A stretch of DNA of 64,000 nucleotides from Panax quinquefolius (GCA_020205615.1 CM035161.1:2243828-2307827), one strand, 5' to 3'. Counted from the stretch's first letter, positions 22,990 through 35,004 are shown. Made by a program: numbers and translations. Notes: generated by a model not told the origin, from the sequence alone.

Positions 22990-22991
22990 AC

Positions 22992-23792
22992 TGTGATGCC
23001 CCCAAAATAGGTATACATCACCCATCTTGGTTCGCCAGATACATGGTACTGAATACAAATACAAACTAATTATACAACAGTCGTGTAAAATACGACAAAA
23101 CATATGTTGTGAGTTTTAATACAAATATTGTTATCTAGATAATATCCACACTCAAAATAAGTCCTCAATATATTTATTAACACACTATTTCATAGAATAG
23201 TGAGGACTACTAATGCTATCCTCTGGACCATCACTCCTTTCCCTGACTAGTCCCTGCTACGTTCTCATTTTCTAAAGAGAACAGTAAAAGAAAGGGTGAG
23301 CTCAACTAGCCCAGTAAGAAATATTATGACTAAGATAATGCAGGATAAATTATCATTAGCCTTCAACAATGTTAAACTGATAAAATACAATAGACAATAA
23401 GTTTAACTGCAGCGGAATAAGCAATCCATTAAAAGAGTCAAGTAGAGAATAAAATCTACTATCTTTTATGATTTAAAACGTTTTTTCGTCACTTTTATCG
23501 CTGAGACTCAGCTTAATAAATAATCCACATCATCCCTGCACTACGGCCAAGTAGGGCTGTAAATGGTAACTGGAAAATTCGTATTCGTCCGCATCCTTAT
23601 TCGAAAAAAATGGATATTATTCGCATTCAGAAAAAAATGGATATATCCGTATTCGGTTTAATGGTATCCATAAATAAACGGATATGAATACAGATATAGG
23701 CGTATTCGTATTCAATTAACATCCGTCCGTAAATATATCCGGTGGATACGGATATCCAGAATCCGATATTCGAAATCCGTATCCGAATAACT

Positions 23793-23826
<34 letters not shown>

Positions 23827-24760
23827 TAATATTTACATTAATTAAGTTATTAATTAATGTAAATTATTAATTAATAATTTACCTATATAAGTTGTTAATT
23901 AAGTTAGAGAATGTTTACACAGTTCGTAATCACAAGTGTAATAGTTATACTAATATTATTTATTTTTCTCTTGCAGGTACAAGTTAAGATGCAATCAATG
24001 TTGTATTATGATGTGAATTAAGTTAATCTTCTTGTATGATAATGTTCAATGAAGGATGATCGATAGTGTATGCATGAGTTAAGTTAGGATGTAAATTAAT
24101 ATTGTAATTTTTATGATAATGTGTTTGACATTTTCCTCCCCTTATGATTAGGATGTTTAATTAATATGTATGGTTTAAATATTAAATTGTGTTTAATTAA
24201 TATGTATGATTTAAACTTTAATTTTTTTTTCGTACATATTTTGAATGAATTTTATATTAGGTTCTTGATAAGCGAATTAGGATATTAGGATATCAGAATA
24301 ATTTGTCTATTCGGATAAAATAAACGGTAACAGATATTATCCGTATTCGAATATTTTTCCGAATACCGAATACGGATAATATTTTTAAAATCCGCCGGAT
24401 ACCGGATACGGATAGTAAATTGGTTTTCCGAATACGGATACGGATATACTTGTACCCGTATCCGTTTAATACCGTTTACACCCCTACGGCCAAGAATATT
24501 CATTAGGGTCACGAACACAAATTTTTCATGCACTACGAGCCAATGATATTCATGTATTCATCAATGGTCATGATCATGCCAACAACTATCCATCAATGCA
24601 CTACGGGTCAATGAGGACTTTTACCACATCATTTGTAATATTACTGGTCATGATTATCTTAGAATAATCCTCGGTCATAATCATACCAAGTCCATCTATG
24701 CACTACTTCTGAGCCATGAGATGACTTTCAATAAAATATAAACATGAGGATGATGACAAG
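22992..24760 (-). repeat. 5' LTR of Tekay B, truncated and carrying a hAT insertion
   Basis: On + it begins TGTGATGCCCCCAAAATAGG and follows the 3' LTR of the same element closely to 23551 and again from about 24487. A hAT-like element sits at 23552-24486. The LTR stops at 24760 after GAGGATGATGACAAG, where a second LTR in the opposite orientation starts. The U3/promoter part is therefore missing. Confidence 0.88.
23552..24486. mobile_element. hAT-like non-autonomous element (935 bp) inside the Tekay B LTR
   Basis: The terminal inverted repeats are TAGGGCTGTAAATGGTA and, inverted, TAGGGGTGTAAACGGTA. A perfect 8-bp target duplication, CGGCCAAG, flanks it at 23544-23551 and 24487-24494. Both ends are dense in GGATAT/ATATCC and CGGATACGGATA words. 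A (TA)n(CA)n tract lies at 23790-23825. No transposase frame is present, so it needs an outside hAT transposase. Confidence 0.88.
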
Positions 24761-25570
24761 TGTGAGACCCCAGATTTTATGAATAAATATTTAATTTTCT
24801 CGAAATAATTTTTTGAATATTATGGTGTGGATTTGATATAATGTTATAGTTGTGGGTAATATTTATAAATTTTAAAAATTATACAAGTTGTTATATAATA
24901 TTCGATTGGGGGAGAATATTCGTTTTAACAGGAATATTAAATGACAACCAAGACAATCATTGGTGGACCTCACAACGTAATTATTGTCGGATTGAGAAAA
25001 TGATAAAAATATTTTATGAAAATAACGGCGGAAGTTTTACCGTTAAAGCTGTTGAACTACTCGGTAGTAGTAAAAATACGATGTCTGGCGTGGTTGCATA
25101 GTAGAAAATACGGTATTGATTATTAATGCTTACGTGATAAGTCACTTTCAGGTTTTGTTTTATTAGTATTATTAATGTAATAAAACAAAAAGTTTTTATA
25201 TAAAATGTAATACTTTTATAAAGTTATTCTATAAATAGAATATATAATATTCTATTATGCATAGTATTTTGCATAGTAAAATCTTTTTATATAAAATGCA
25301 GAATACTTTTATAAAGTTATTCTATAAATAGAATATATTATATTTTATTATGCATAGTGTTGCATAGTGCTTGCATAATATTTTGCATAGTAAAATCTTT
25401 TTATATAAAAAATGTAATACATTTATAAAGTTATTCGTTTTATTATATTATAAATAGAATATATTATATTTTATTTAAAAGATTTTGCTTTAAATATGGA
25501 CCGTCCAGATTAAAAAGTAAATCAAACTGACCGCTCTTGAATTAATTACTTATTATCGATCCATTCTTCT

Positions 25571-25579
25571 ATAAATAGA
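25571..25579 (+). promoter_or_regulatory. TATA box of the element D LTR
   Basis: TATAAATAG followed by AAGCTCATTCC is conserved in the LTRs of elements B, C and D and probably sets the start of the genomic RNA. Confidence 0.6.
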
Positions 25580-25794
25580 AGCTCATTCCTTCATTATTTT
25601 CTTACGAATTCTTTGAAACTCTAGAGAGAGAAACTATAGAGAGTTCTTCTTCTATAATCTTGGCGTATTTCTTTAGAGTTTAAGAAAGCTTTGAGTGTAG
25701 TGCAAGTTTTCTTCGAGTATATCATCGCCCTACCAGTCGGAGTACTCTTCTTTCAAATGTAAGGGATATTATTTGTTGTACCTGTAAGGGGTAT

Positions 25795-26300
25795 TATTCT
25801 TTCGTATTCATGAAGAGAACTTCTGTTATTCCATTCTTTATTATTATGTTGGAATAACCTGTTAATGCGAAGCACCGCATACATGGTAAAATTCTTCTAT
25901 TATTCCGTTCTTTAATATTCTGTCGGAATATCCTGTCGATGTATACCACGTCTGACCTGGTTCCATTATTCATTATTCTGTTGGAATAACTTGTTTGTGC
26001 CTTCTATCGCATGCATGGTGATTTCTGTGGTTATTCCATTCTTTATTATTTTTTTGGAATAACTTTGTACGCCGGACATCGTATATACGGTGAATTTCGT
26101 TGTTATTCCATTCTTTATTATTTCGTTTGGAATATCCTATCGGCATGTAATTTCACTTTGACACTGGTTCCATTATTCATTATTCTGTTGGAATAACCTG
26201 TCTGTGCGTTCTATCGCATGCATGGTGATTTCTGTTGTTATTCCATTCTTTATTATTCTGTTGGAATAACCTATCTATGTGGATTACCACATGCATGGTG
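25795..26300 (+). repeat. Hairpin-bearing tandem array, ~68-bp unit (7 copies)
   Basis: TTATTCCATTCTTTATTATT or a close variant recurs near 25831, 25899, 25968, 26034, 26104, 26169 and 26239. Each unit carries GTTATTCCA ... TGGAATAAC as an inverted pair, plus a spacer with GCATGCATGGTGATTTC. It lies about 220 bp downstream of the TATA box. Confidence 0.85.
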
Positions 26301-28854
26301 AATGATCCTTTGTATTTTATTTCTTATTAAATTGTGGAAATGATCTGTTTACATGGATTATGATGAAGGTTATAGTAAAAGCATTGGACTGATGAAAATC
26401 ATGGGTATATGTGGTATTAGTAAGTGTTATGATGAGTTATGTTGGTTATTATGTAAAAACATGAAAGTTTCTTAGAAATCACAAAGGGTTGAAAAATCAG
26501 ATTTTGGTGAAAATAGAACATGAAATTCAATTTACTATATCTCCTATTATATTTTGAATTTTTGAGTGTGGTCAAGTTCTAGAGTTAGATCTATGAGTTT
26601 CCTAACTTATCCAAGTGGAATCACTAGAAAAGGTGTTGTAGATTTTCGTGTGGACTGATTTTAGCAAAGTAGTCAAAAATTGAAAAGTGCCAAAAAGCTA
26701 CTGCCAGAAAATTTAAAAGGGCATTTTCGACTACTTAAATTATGAGAAAAATTCTGGACTTTTAGAACATGAAAATATATGGTATGAAGTACCTACTGTC
26801 CAAAAATGAGTTCATTCCGACTTAAAATGAGCAAGTTATGACCATTTCAATATTTAGGTTTTTTCGACGAAAAACGTTATAACCAGAGTTCTATAACTCC
26901 GATGACCATGAAATTTAAACTGGAAGCTCACGTTAACATGTGTAAGATCCTGCCAAGATTTGGGAATTTCTGAAGTTAACCTTGAGGTAGCTAATTTCTT
27001 AAGGAATTAATTATAAATTAATTTTTGAAAAATAGTAAATGAATTTTAATAATTCTGAGAAAAATATATGTTCAATATGGGACTATATTATGCTTAATCC
27101 CAGAAAAGAATAATTTTTGGGACTGATTTGGTATTTTTCATGAAAATAGTTTAGTTACGAACATATGAGTTACATATGTTATGTGGAGTTGAAGAATTGG
27201 TAAATAGGATTTTAGGGCTTGAAAATCCTATATAGGGTATATGCAGATTTTTGATAAAGAATTTGATCATTGGTGATGAAATCTTATGAGTATGGCATTT
27301 TTGAATGATTAAATGCATTATTTGGTAAAGTATAAACAATTGAAATAAATTGTTTATAAATTTAAGAAGTGATTAAAATATTGTTATAATATTAATAATA
27401 TTAGATTATGAGTTTATAAGTGATGGATAATATTTGGATAAATTTAAAGTCTTTAATATTTATCCTTGTTTTCGTTTGATTAATGCTTATAATATTGTCA
27501 TCATCCTCATGTTTATATTATGTTGAAAGTCATCTGTGGTCTGTAGTACATAGATGGACTTGGTATGATTATAACCACGGATTATTCAGTATAATCATGA
27601 CCGTAATGTTACAAATGATGTGGAAAAAGTCTTTATTGGCCCGTAGTGCATTGATGGACAGTTTTTGGTATGATTATGGCTATGGATTCTCTTCGGCCAA
27701 GGGTGCAAAGATGAATTATTTTATGGCATGATCAGGATCGTTGATGAAAACATGATTATCTTTGGGCCGTAGTGCATGGATAATTCGTGGTCAAGATAAT
27801 AAAGAATATCCTTGGCCTGTAGTGCAGGGATGATTCGATGATGTGGAGTAATTATTGAGCTGAGTCTCAGTAATGAAATATTAATTCATGAATGTAATAA
27901 TAATGAATATCTTTGGTTGTAGTGAAAAGATGATTTAATTAGTATGATTATGAGCAGAAATTGTGATTTGGTATAACCATGATTTTTGATGTTTCAGGTA
28001 AAGATAGGTAATGAAAATTATCTTCGTCCTGGATGCGAAGAGAATTTAGAACCACAATTATGATTATGAGTTATTCATATGATTGTGGGCGATGGAATTG
28101 TTGATTGATGTTACGAGGATAAAATATTATCGGTGGACTTTTAACATAGAAGATAATAGATCCGATGGTCTATTTGACTCTTCTAATGGATTGCTTCGTT
28201 CACCGCAATTATGGTTGAAAAGTTTTATCATCTACCATATATTTCTAAATCTTTGATTTATTATTGATGAAAGCTATTGATAATTTAATTATCTTTAGTC
28301 ATGATATTCTTTTTTGGGCTAGTTGTGCTTCACCCTTTTTGCTTCACAATTCCTTTCGGATAATAAGAAGTAGTAATTTGGGTTGAGCGGGGATAATGAG
28401 GAAATAGTGTGATGGTCCGAGGCATGAAGTTTCTCAATACATTATAAAAGCGGCATGACATGCAACAGATAATTGTATTAAGGACCTAAGATGTGTGTGT
28501 CATATTTTATACGTCATTTAATAATTGATTTTGGCGAACAACAATAGGGTGATGAGAACCCGACTTTGAAAGCGTCAAAAGTGCACCTCATTAGAATGAA
28601 TATGATAGTAATCTTTTCGTTCTTCTTTGGGATCTTAAAATATTTGTTGCTATATTTATATATGGCATCATAACAATTTGAGTTTGGATCATCTACGAGA
28701 TAATATTGTATTAAAACTCACGATTAACTATTATATCGTATTCTCGCATTTACGATTCAATGATTGTATAAATGAAGTTTGTATTTGATTTTTTATAGTG
28801 TGATATCTGGCGGCGAATGGATCGAATATCTATTATACTATTTATAGGCGTCAT

Positions 28855-28905
28855 GATTGGTATCGAGCTTAGGGATATAGTCATTTGGCGGAGATAAGAG
28901 TGCAG
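28855..28905 (+). promoter_or_regulatory. Primer-binding site and short internal stub of element D
   Basis: TTGGTATCGAGCTTAGGGAT at 28857-28876 matches TTGGTATCAGAGCTTAGGGAT after element C's 5' LTR with one missing base. The internal sequence then ends at a palindromic element. Confidence 0.65.
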
Positions 28906-29582
28906 AAACATATCCAATTTATATATATACATCACTGAAGTTTGATTTGAAATTTGGGAGAAGAACTGATGCCTCCATTTCATATATTTCAATCTATTGA
29001 ACTTTTGATTAAAAAATAATTCATCAAACAACAAAAATAAAATTATTGTGAAAGCATATATAAATTGGATATATGAAAATAAAATTATTATGAAAAGACA
29101 TATAAATTGGATAATTCATGACAACAAAAATAAAATTATTTTTTACAATCTATTGAATTTTTGATTAAAAAATAATTGGATATACAAAAATAAAATTATT
29201 TTTTACAATCTATTGAACTTTTGATTGTAAAAAATAATTTTATTTTTATATATCCAATTATTTTTAATCAAAAGTTCAATAGATTGCAAAAAAAATTATT
29301 TTGTATATCCAATTATTTTTTAATCAAAAGTTCAATAGATTGTAAAAAATAATTTTATTTTTGTAGGTGATGAATTATCCAATTTATATGTCTTTCACAA
29401 TAATTTTATTTTCATATATCCAATTTATATGTCTTTCACAATAATTTTATTTTGTTGTGATGAATTATTATTTTTAATCAAAAAGTTCAATAGATTGAAA
29501 TATATGAAAATGGAGACATATGTTCTCTCCCATAATTAAAATCAAACTCAAGTCGGAAAGACATATAAATTTGATATGTTTT
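28906..29582. mobile_element. 677-bp near-perfect palindrome (foldback element)
   Basis: The left arm from AAACATATCCAATTTATAT is the inverted copy of the right arm ending ATATAAATTTGATATGTTT, centred near 29240. Shared inner blocks include CATATATTTCAATCTATTGA, AAAATAAAATTATTGTGAAA and ATATAAATTGGATA, several of them repeated within an arm. The transcript would fold into one hairpin of about 330 bp per arm. No target duplication was found and there is no protein frame. Confidence 0.78.
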
Positions 29583-29943
29583 AAATATAATTATTATTAT
29601 CTCTTTTATAATTTAATTTTAATGATTATTTTTGAATTTTAATACAATTTTAATGAATCATCCCATATAATGAAGAAATATTAAAAATATTCTACTTAAG
29701 ACAAGTTGTGTCTTAAATTTGAGTATTTTAATATTAAAAATTATTTTAAAATTATTAAAATGACAACAATTGATTGAAATGCAATGCAATATATTAAAAT
29801 AAAAGCGGAAATAAAACATGCTTATTTGAATATTTCCGACTATTTATGACATTCAATCTAAACCTTTCAATAAGTTGATTAATGGTCTAAAAATGGGTTG
29901 TTATAAATTGATATCCATGGCAACCGATTGCCATTGGATGGAT

Positions 29944-30013
<70 letters not shown>

Positions 30014-30719
30014 CATTTTTTCCTCATTAATTTATGTTTATAGGTATGAATTCAATTATTTGTAAGACTATTTACCCCATCCAAGTATGAATAAAAGCGT
30101 TTGTACTATATCTAGGTATGAACACATTATATTTATTGGAAGTGGTTAGTATGAAGTTTATTTTAGGGTAAGTTAACCAATGATTAATCGATAGAATCTT
30201 GTAGATCAGATGTGTCAAGATTGTATGTACCAATCGACCAACTTTACCAAAAAAAATAATTTTATACTAACCGGATCCCATTATATTACTGCATTATCTA
30301 CGTTTTTCTCCTACAATTAATGTGTTGGTTAATTCCCCTTTAATTCACTACTACTATAAGCATCTGTTTAATCGTTAGATATGTAGCATTAAAATTCTTG
30401 CAGGATTCTACCGACATATACTATATACGGCCCTTGGGCCATTAATTAATTAAGTCAATTCACTCATCTTATATTAATTTCTTGTTTTGAAGTTAGATAC
30501 TCAGCTAGATCTTTTCATATTCTCACTAACTGTTTTGTGAAATTTTGGTGGAAAATAAAAAAGTCAGCACAAAGGGTATTTTAGTATTTTTATCATATAT
30601 ATTAGTATCTGTGTGGAACTCTAGAACAGCAGATAATTCGAGACGGAGGGAGTATATATGTAGCATTAAAATTCTGTTTCTAATTAAATGGTTGAAGTGT
30701 TTTCAATTCCTCTCTTTGT

Positions 30720-30751
<32 letters not shown>

Positions 30752-30848
30752 GTGTCCTCATTCATGATCTTAACCGTTGATCGTCATAATAAAAGTTTCA
30801 AATTAAAAGTAATTTATTCATTGGCGCTATAGCCTATAGTTTGTAGAG
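29583..30848. other. AT-rich intergenic DNA with long (TA)n and a Stowaway-like end
   Basis: (TA)n covers 29948-30011 and (GT)n(AT)n about 30719-30751. GAGACGGAGGGAGTA at about 30640-30654 looks like the right end of a Stowaway-type MITE, but its left end was not found. No gene was recognised. Confidence 0.5.
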
Positions 30849-31497
30849 GCAGTAATATTCTTTCTTGCTACAACGAAAATTACCAAAATGCCTTCAAATC
30901 CAACTTACATTGCCGCAACAAACTTTAGCGGTAGTGTAAGTCATGCAATCTTTTTATCTGTCTCATAACAAGTGACCCATAACACTAGTCGCTTTGTAAG
31001 ATTCTATTTTATAATTCTATTTTTATCAAATCAAATAGAATTATAAAAATAATAATTTATATAATTATACAATCAAATCAAATAGAATTATAATAAAATA
31101 AAAATAATTTTATGTGATAGAAGATTCTATTTGATTATTTATGTTATAATCAAATATTTAATTCTATTTTCATCTCCTCCTTTTTTTAGAACGAGAAAAG
31201 GGGGATTTTTTTTAAAAATAAATGATTCTATTTGATATTTATTTTATATCAAATAAAATATTTTTATTTTATAATTTTATTTGATAGAAGATTATATTTG
31301 ATTATTTATTTATAATTAAATAAAAATATTTGATTATAAAATAAATAATCAAATAGAAGTGACTAGCGTTATGGATCACTTGTTATGGAACAGATAAAAG
31401 GATTGCATTACTTGCACTGCAGTTATAGCTTGTAGCGGTAAGTTAAGTTGATTTTGATAATTTTTACTATAGCAAAAAAGAATATAGTCGTAACGTC
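30849..31497. mobile_element. Foldback element (~650 bp) with ~170-bp inverted arms
   Basis: The left arm (GGCAGTAATATTCTTTCTTG ... ATAACAAGTGACCCATAAC, 30849-30990) is matched by the inverted right arm (GACGTTACGACTATATTCTT ... ATAACAAGTGATCCATAAC, 31497 back to about 31360). The centre (31000-31350) is itself AT-rich with many inverted AAATAGAATTATA words. No transposase frame and no clear target duplication were seen. Confidence 0.65.
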
Positions 31498-32323
31498 AGA
31501 AAATAAATTACGGTTAATCTGAACCTTTTATTATGCTCCATTACTTCCATTATTTCCAATAGACGTTAAGTAGGTTTGTGCTCATTTACCAAATTTCTAA
31601 TCCACGTACCACTTTTAATCAATGAAAAGCCTTAATTATTAAAGAAAAAAGTTTGCTACAACTTACTCCTAATTAATATACATATATACGTATGTAAGCG
31701 TTAGTTTCGGACCAAGAAAACAAATCAAGGAGATGAAAGTCCATGTGCGGGCATTTCCAATAATAGTAGTAAAAAAAAAAATTAAATTGGAATTTGTTAA
31801 CATATCTTATAATTTGAAGAGTATTATTTGTTATTTTCATATTTTGTATCTCATCAGATTTTTCAATTCAATGAGTTGTACGTCAAATCCATGTATCAAG
31901 CAAAAATAAATATTTTTAGACTTTTATAAATGTTTTGAAGAGAGAAAATGAGGTTGAAGATATTTGAAAAGAGAGAATGAGGTTGCAGATTTAATAACTA
32001 AGGATGAAGAGATTGTTGGATATAATTTTTCTGATGTGGCTCACCTATTTGAGTATTTCAAAGTTGTTGAAAAGACTGTTGGAGATGCACTTACCTTGGC
32101 TAGCTTTAGGTTTGCATCCATCATCTTAATTGATAATGTGTACGTATTTTCACAAACAAATTAATAGTAGAAGTTAAATTCTCATCTAATTACACAGTTT
32201 TTTTTCACATGACTAATGATACTCCATAAATATGTATATAGAATAGAAATGTGACATTTAATACTAAAGATATTATAGATAAATTATTGTAAAAAATAAA
32301 ATATTTAAGATAAGTATATCACA
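31498..32323. other. Intergenic DNA, nothing firmly recognised
   Basis: A 66-codon open stretch at 31964-32164 has unusually balanced amino-acid content for this DNA but matches no family I know. It is preceded by a short duplicated phrase (GAGAATGAGGTTG twice). I do not call it a gene. Confidence 0.4.
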
Positions 32324-33210
32324 TGTGAGACCCCAGATTTTATGAATAAATATTTTTCTCGAAATATTTTTATATTATGGTGTGAATTTGATATAATGTT
32401 ATAGTTGTGGGTAATATTTATAAATTTTACAAAGTATGCAAGTTGTTATATTATATTCGATTAGTCAGAGAATATTCTTTGTGTCGGAGAATATTCGTAC
32501 GATGGCACAATCATTGGTGGACCCCACAATAGAATTATTGTCGGATTGAGAAAACGACAAAAATATTTTTATAAAAATAACGGCGGAAGTTTTACCGTTA
32601 ATACTGTTGAACTACTCGGTAGTAAAAAATGCGATGTCTGGCGTGGTTACATAGTAGCACACGGTATTGATTATTAATGCTTACGTGAGAAGTCACCGGT
32701 TTTGTTCAATTATTGCTATATTAATTGTTGCATAATATCTCACGTTATTTGATTGATTATTATCGATATTTTATATATTATTAAATCAATAATTGAAATG
32801 ATAGAGAGTTAGTAATATTATAAATTGCAATATTAACGATGTACAGAAGTTACGCCGAGGAGAGTTTGGTCACCTAATTGCGCGGCCAATAGGGAGAAAT
32901 CCTTATTGGAAAGCCCTCTCTCACAGGAGCGACACAGTCGATTAATATTGTGAATTATAATAATGATGACAAATGTTGTTAAAAATATTGAAAGAATTTT
33001 TATGAGGTAGTTGTTGTAAATTTGACGTATTATTTAGACCCTCATTTATCTATTTTTCAACATTATTGATAGAAAGTTATTTAAATATAATGGGACCCCT
33101 GTGATTATGACATGTTGGGGGGAGGGGAACATGTGGGGCCCACGGTTTGAAAATTGAATGGGTGGGAGGTTATGATTTTTGGTTTATACGGAGGGAGTAT
33201 TATTGTTATC

Positions 33211-33257
<47 letters not shown>

Positions 33258-33363
33258 TAATATATTTTATTTAAAAGATTTTGCTTTAAATATGGGAATG
33301 ATCAGATTAAAAGTAAATCAATTTGGGAATGATTCATGAATTAATTCTTATCTGATCCATTCT

Positions 33364-33371
33364 TATAAATA
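33364..33371 (+). promoter_or_regulatory. TATA box of the element C 5' LTR
   Basis: TATAAATA followed by GAAAGCTCATTCCTTCATT is the conserved promoter core of these LTRs. Confidence 0.6.
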
Positions 33372-33479
33372 GAAAGCTCATTCCTTCATTATTTTCTTAC
33401 GAATTCTTTGAACTCTAGAGAGAAATTTATAGAGAGAAATAAGAAGAAGTGCGCTAACTTTCTTTTCCTTTATCCAGGT

Positions 33480-34000
33480 TTCTTTTACGGTAAGGGATAT
33501 TACTCTTTTGTATTCAAGAAGAGAACTTACATTATTCCATTTCTTTATTATTACATTGGAATAACTTTGTATACGCTGGAATACCCTATACTTGGTGACA
33601 TTTTTCTATTATTCTGTCTTTATTATTAGTTGGAACATCACATGCATGCTTTACTGCTGGGACTGGTTAAAATCTTTATTATTCTCGTCTTTATTATTAC
33701 ATTTGGAATATCCTATGCATATGTGTTTTACACGGACTGGTTAAAATCTTTATTATTCGTATTTATTATTACATTGGAATAACATATACATCTGAAATCT
33801 TTGCATGCATGGTGATTTCATTGTTATTCCATTCTTTATTATTACTGTTGGAACATCCGCTTGCGATTGTGATTTTCACGACGACTGGTTCCGTTATTAT
33901 TATTCATTAGAATAACTTGTCATACATCGCAATCTGCATGCATGGTGATTTCTGTTGTTATTCCATTCCTTATTATTCTCAGTTGGTTAAAATTTTGACT
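33480..34000 (+). repeat. Hairpin-bearing tandem array in the element C 5' LTR
   Basis: ATTCCATTTCTTTATTATT and variants recur with TTGGAATAAC or TTGGAATATCC partners in ~65-bp steps. Spacers are more scrambled than in element D, and several units have lost the left hairpin arm (GGTTAAAATC in place of GGTTCCATTATTC). Confidence 0.72.
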
Positions 34001-35004
34001 TCTATACTCCATGAAATTAGTGGAATATCCTTGATATTTGCGCTTCATCCAGTATTTTTCATGGAAATATTCTTATGAGCATTCTTGAATTTTACTCTAC
34101 AAAGCAATATCATGTTGACAATTTGGACGTTATTAGTTCCTGAATAACTTAATTCTTGAACTTATTTTATTGAATTCTTATATCATTGTCATCATCCTCA
34201 TGTTTATTTTTTTAAAGTCATACGTGGCTTTATAAGCATGGATGGACTTGGTATGATTATGACCGAGGATTATTGATTGTAATCATGGTAGTAATGTTAT
34301 AAATGATGTGGTAAAAGTCCTCATTGGCGTAGTGCATTGATGGGATGGGTTGTTGGCATGATCATGACCATTAATGAATACACAAATATCCTTGGCCCGT
34401 AGTGCGTGGAATTTGTGGTCGTGACCCTAATGAATATCCTTGGTAGTAGTGCAGGGATGATGTGGATTATTTATTAAGCTGAGTCCCAATGATAAAAGTA
34501 ATGAAAAACCTTATAAAAAACATAAAAGATAGTAGATTTTATTCTCTACTTGACTCTTTTAATGGATTGCTTGATCCGCTGCAGTTAAACTTGATGTCTA
34601 TTGTATTTTATCAGTTTAACATTGTTAAAGGCTAATGATAATTTATTACGCATTATCTTAGTCATAATATTTCTTCTTTGGGCTAGTTGAGCTCACCCTT
34701 TCTTTCACCGCTTTCTCTCTTGAGGAAATGAGAATGTATTTGGAACTAGTCGGGGGCGGAGTGATGGTCCGAGATGGTGTCTTAGTAGTCCTCATTATTC
34801 TATAAAATAGTGTGATAATAAATATAATGAGGACATTTTCTGAGAGTGGATATTGTCTAGAAGACAATATTTGTATTAAAACTCACAGCTTGTATTTTGT
34901 CGTACTTACACGACTTTTATATAATTAAGTTGTATTTGAATTTTGTACCATGTATTTGGCGACTCAAGATGGGTGATGTATACCTATTTTGGGGGCGTCA
35001 CAGT

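Larger units (their letters stand above)
17324..24760 (-). mobile_element. Tekay/Del-like Gypsy element B, internally deleted, 5' LTR truncated
   Basis: On the - strand the order is partial 5' LTR (24760-22992), primer-binding site, gag, protease, RNase H tail, integrase tail with chromodomain-like end, polypurine tract and full 3' LTR (20208-17324). The internal part is only about 2.8 kb, against 4.8 kb in the related element at 32324-42509. RT, most of RNase H and the integrase core are missing. Any movement would have required proteins supplied by related copies. Confidence 0.85.
24761..28854 (+). repeat. Long Tekay-type LTR (element D, ~4.1 kb), 5' LTR of a mostly lost element
   Basis: It starts TGTGAGACCCCAGATTTTAT exactly like the LTRs of element C. 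It shares the promoter block (TATAAATAGAAGCTCATTCC near 25571), the hairpin array and the GTAGTGCA leader motifs, and ends near GGCGTCAT before a primer-binding site. It is about 1.4 kb longer than the LTRs at 32324 and 39842 because of extra sequence at about 26330-27480, so it is another subfamily. No second LTR or coding part follows. The right boundary is approximate. Confidence 0.72.
32324..35002 (+). repeat. 5' LTR of element C (2679 bp)
   Basis: It runs from TGTGAGACCCCAG to GGGGGCGTCACA. Long AT-rich stretches are identical to the 3' LTR, while differences gather in short patches at CG/CNG-rich words. It contains a (TA)n tract near 33212-33262, a TATA box, the hairpin array and the GTAGTGCA leader motifs. 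Confidence 0.92.

Noticed and set aside
31964..32164. 66-codon open stretch with protein-like composition
   Set aside because: No family was recognised, no regulatory or splice context was seen, and it is within chance length for this DNA.
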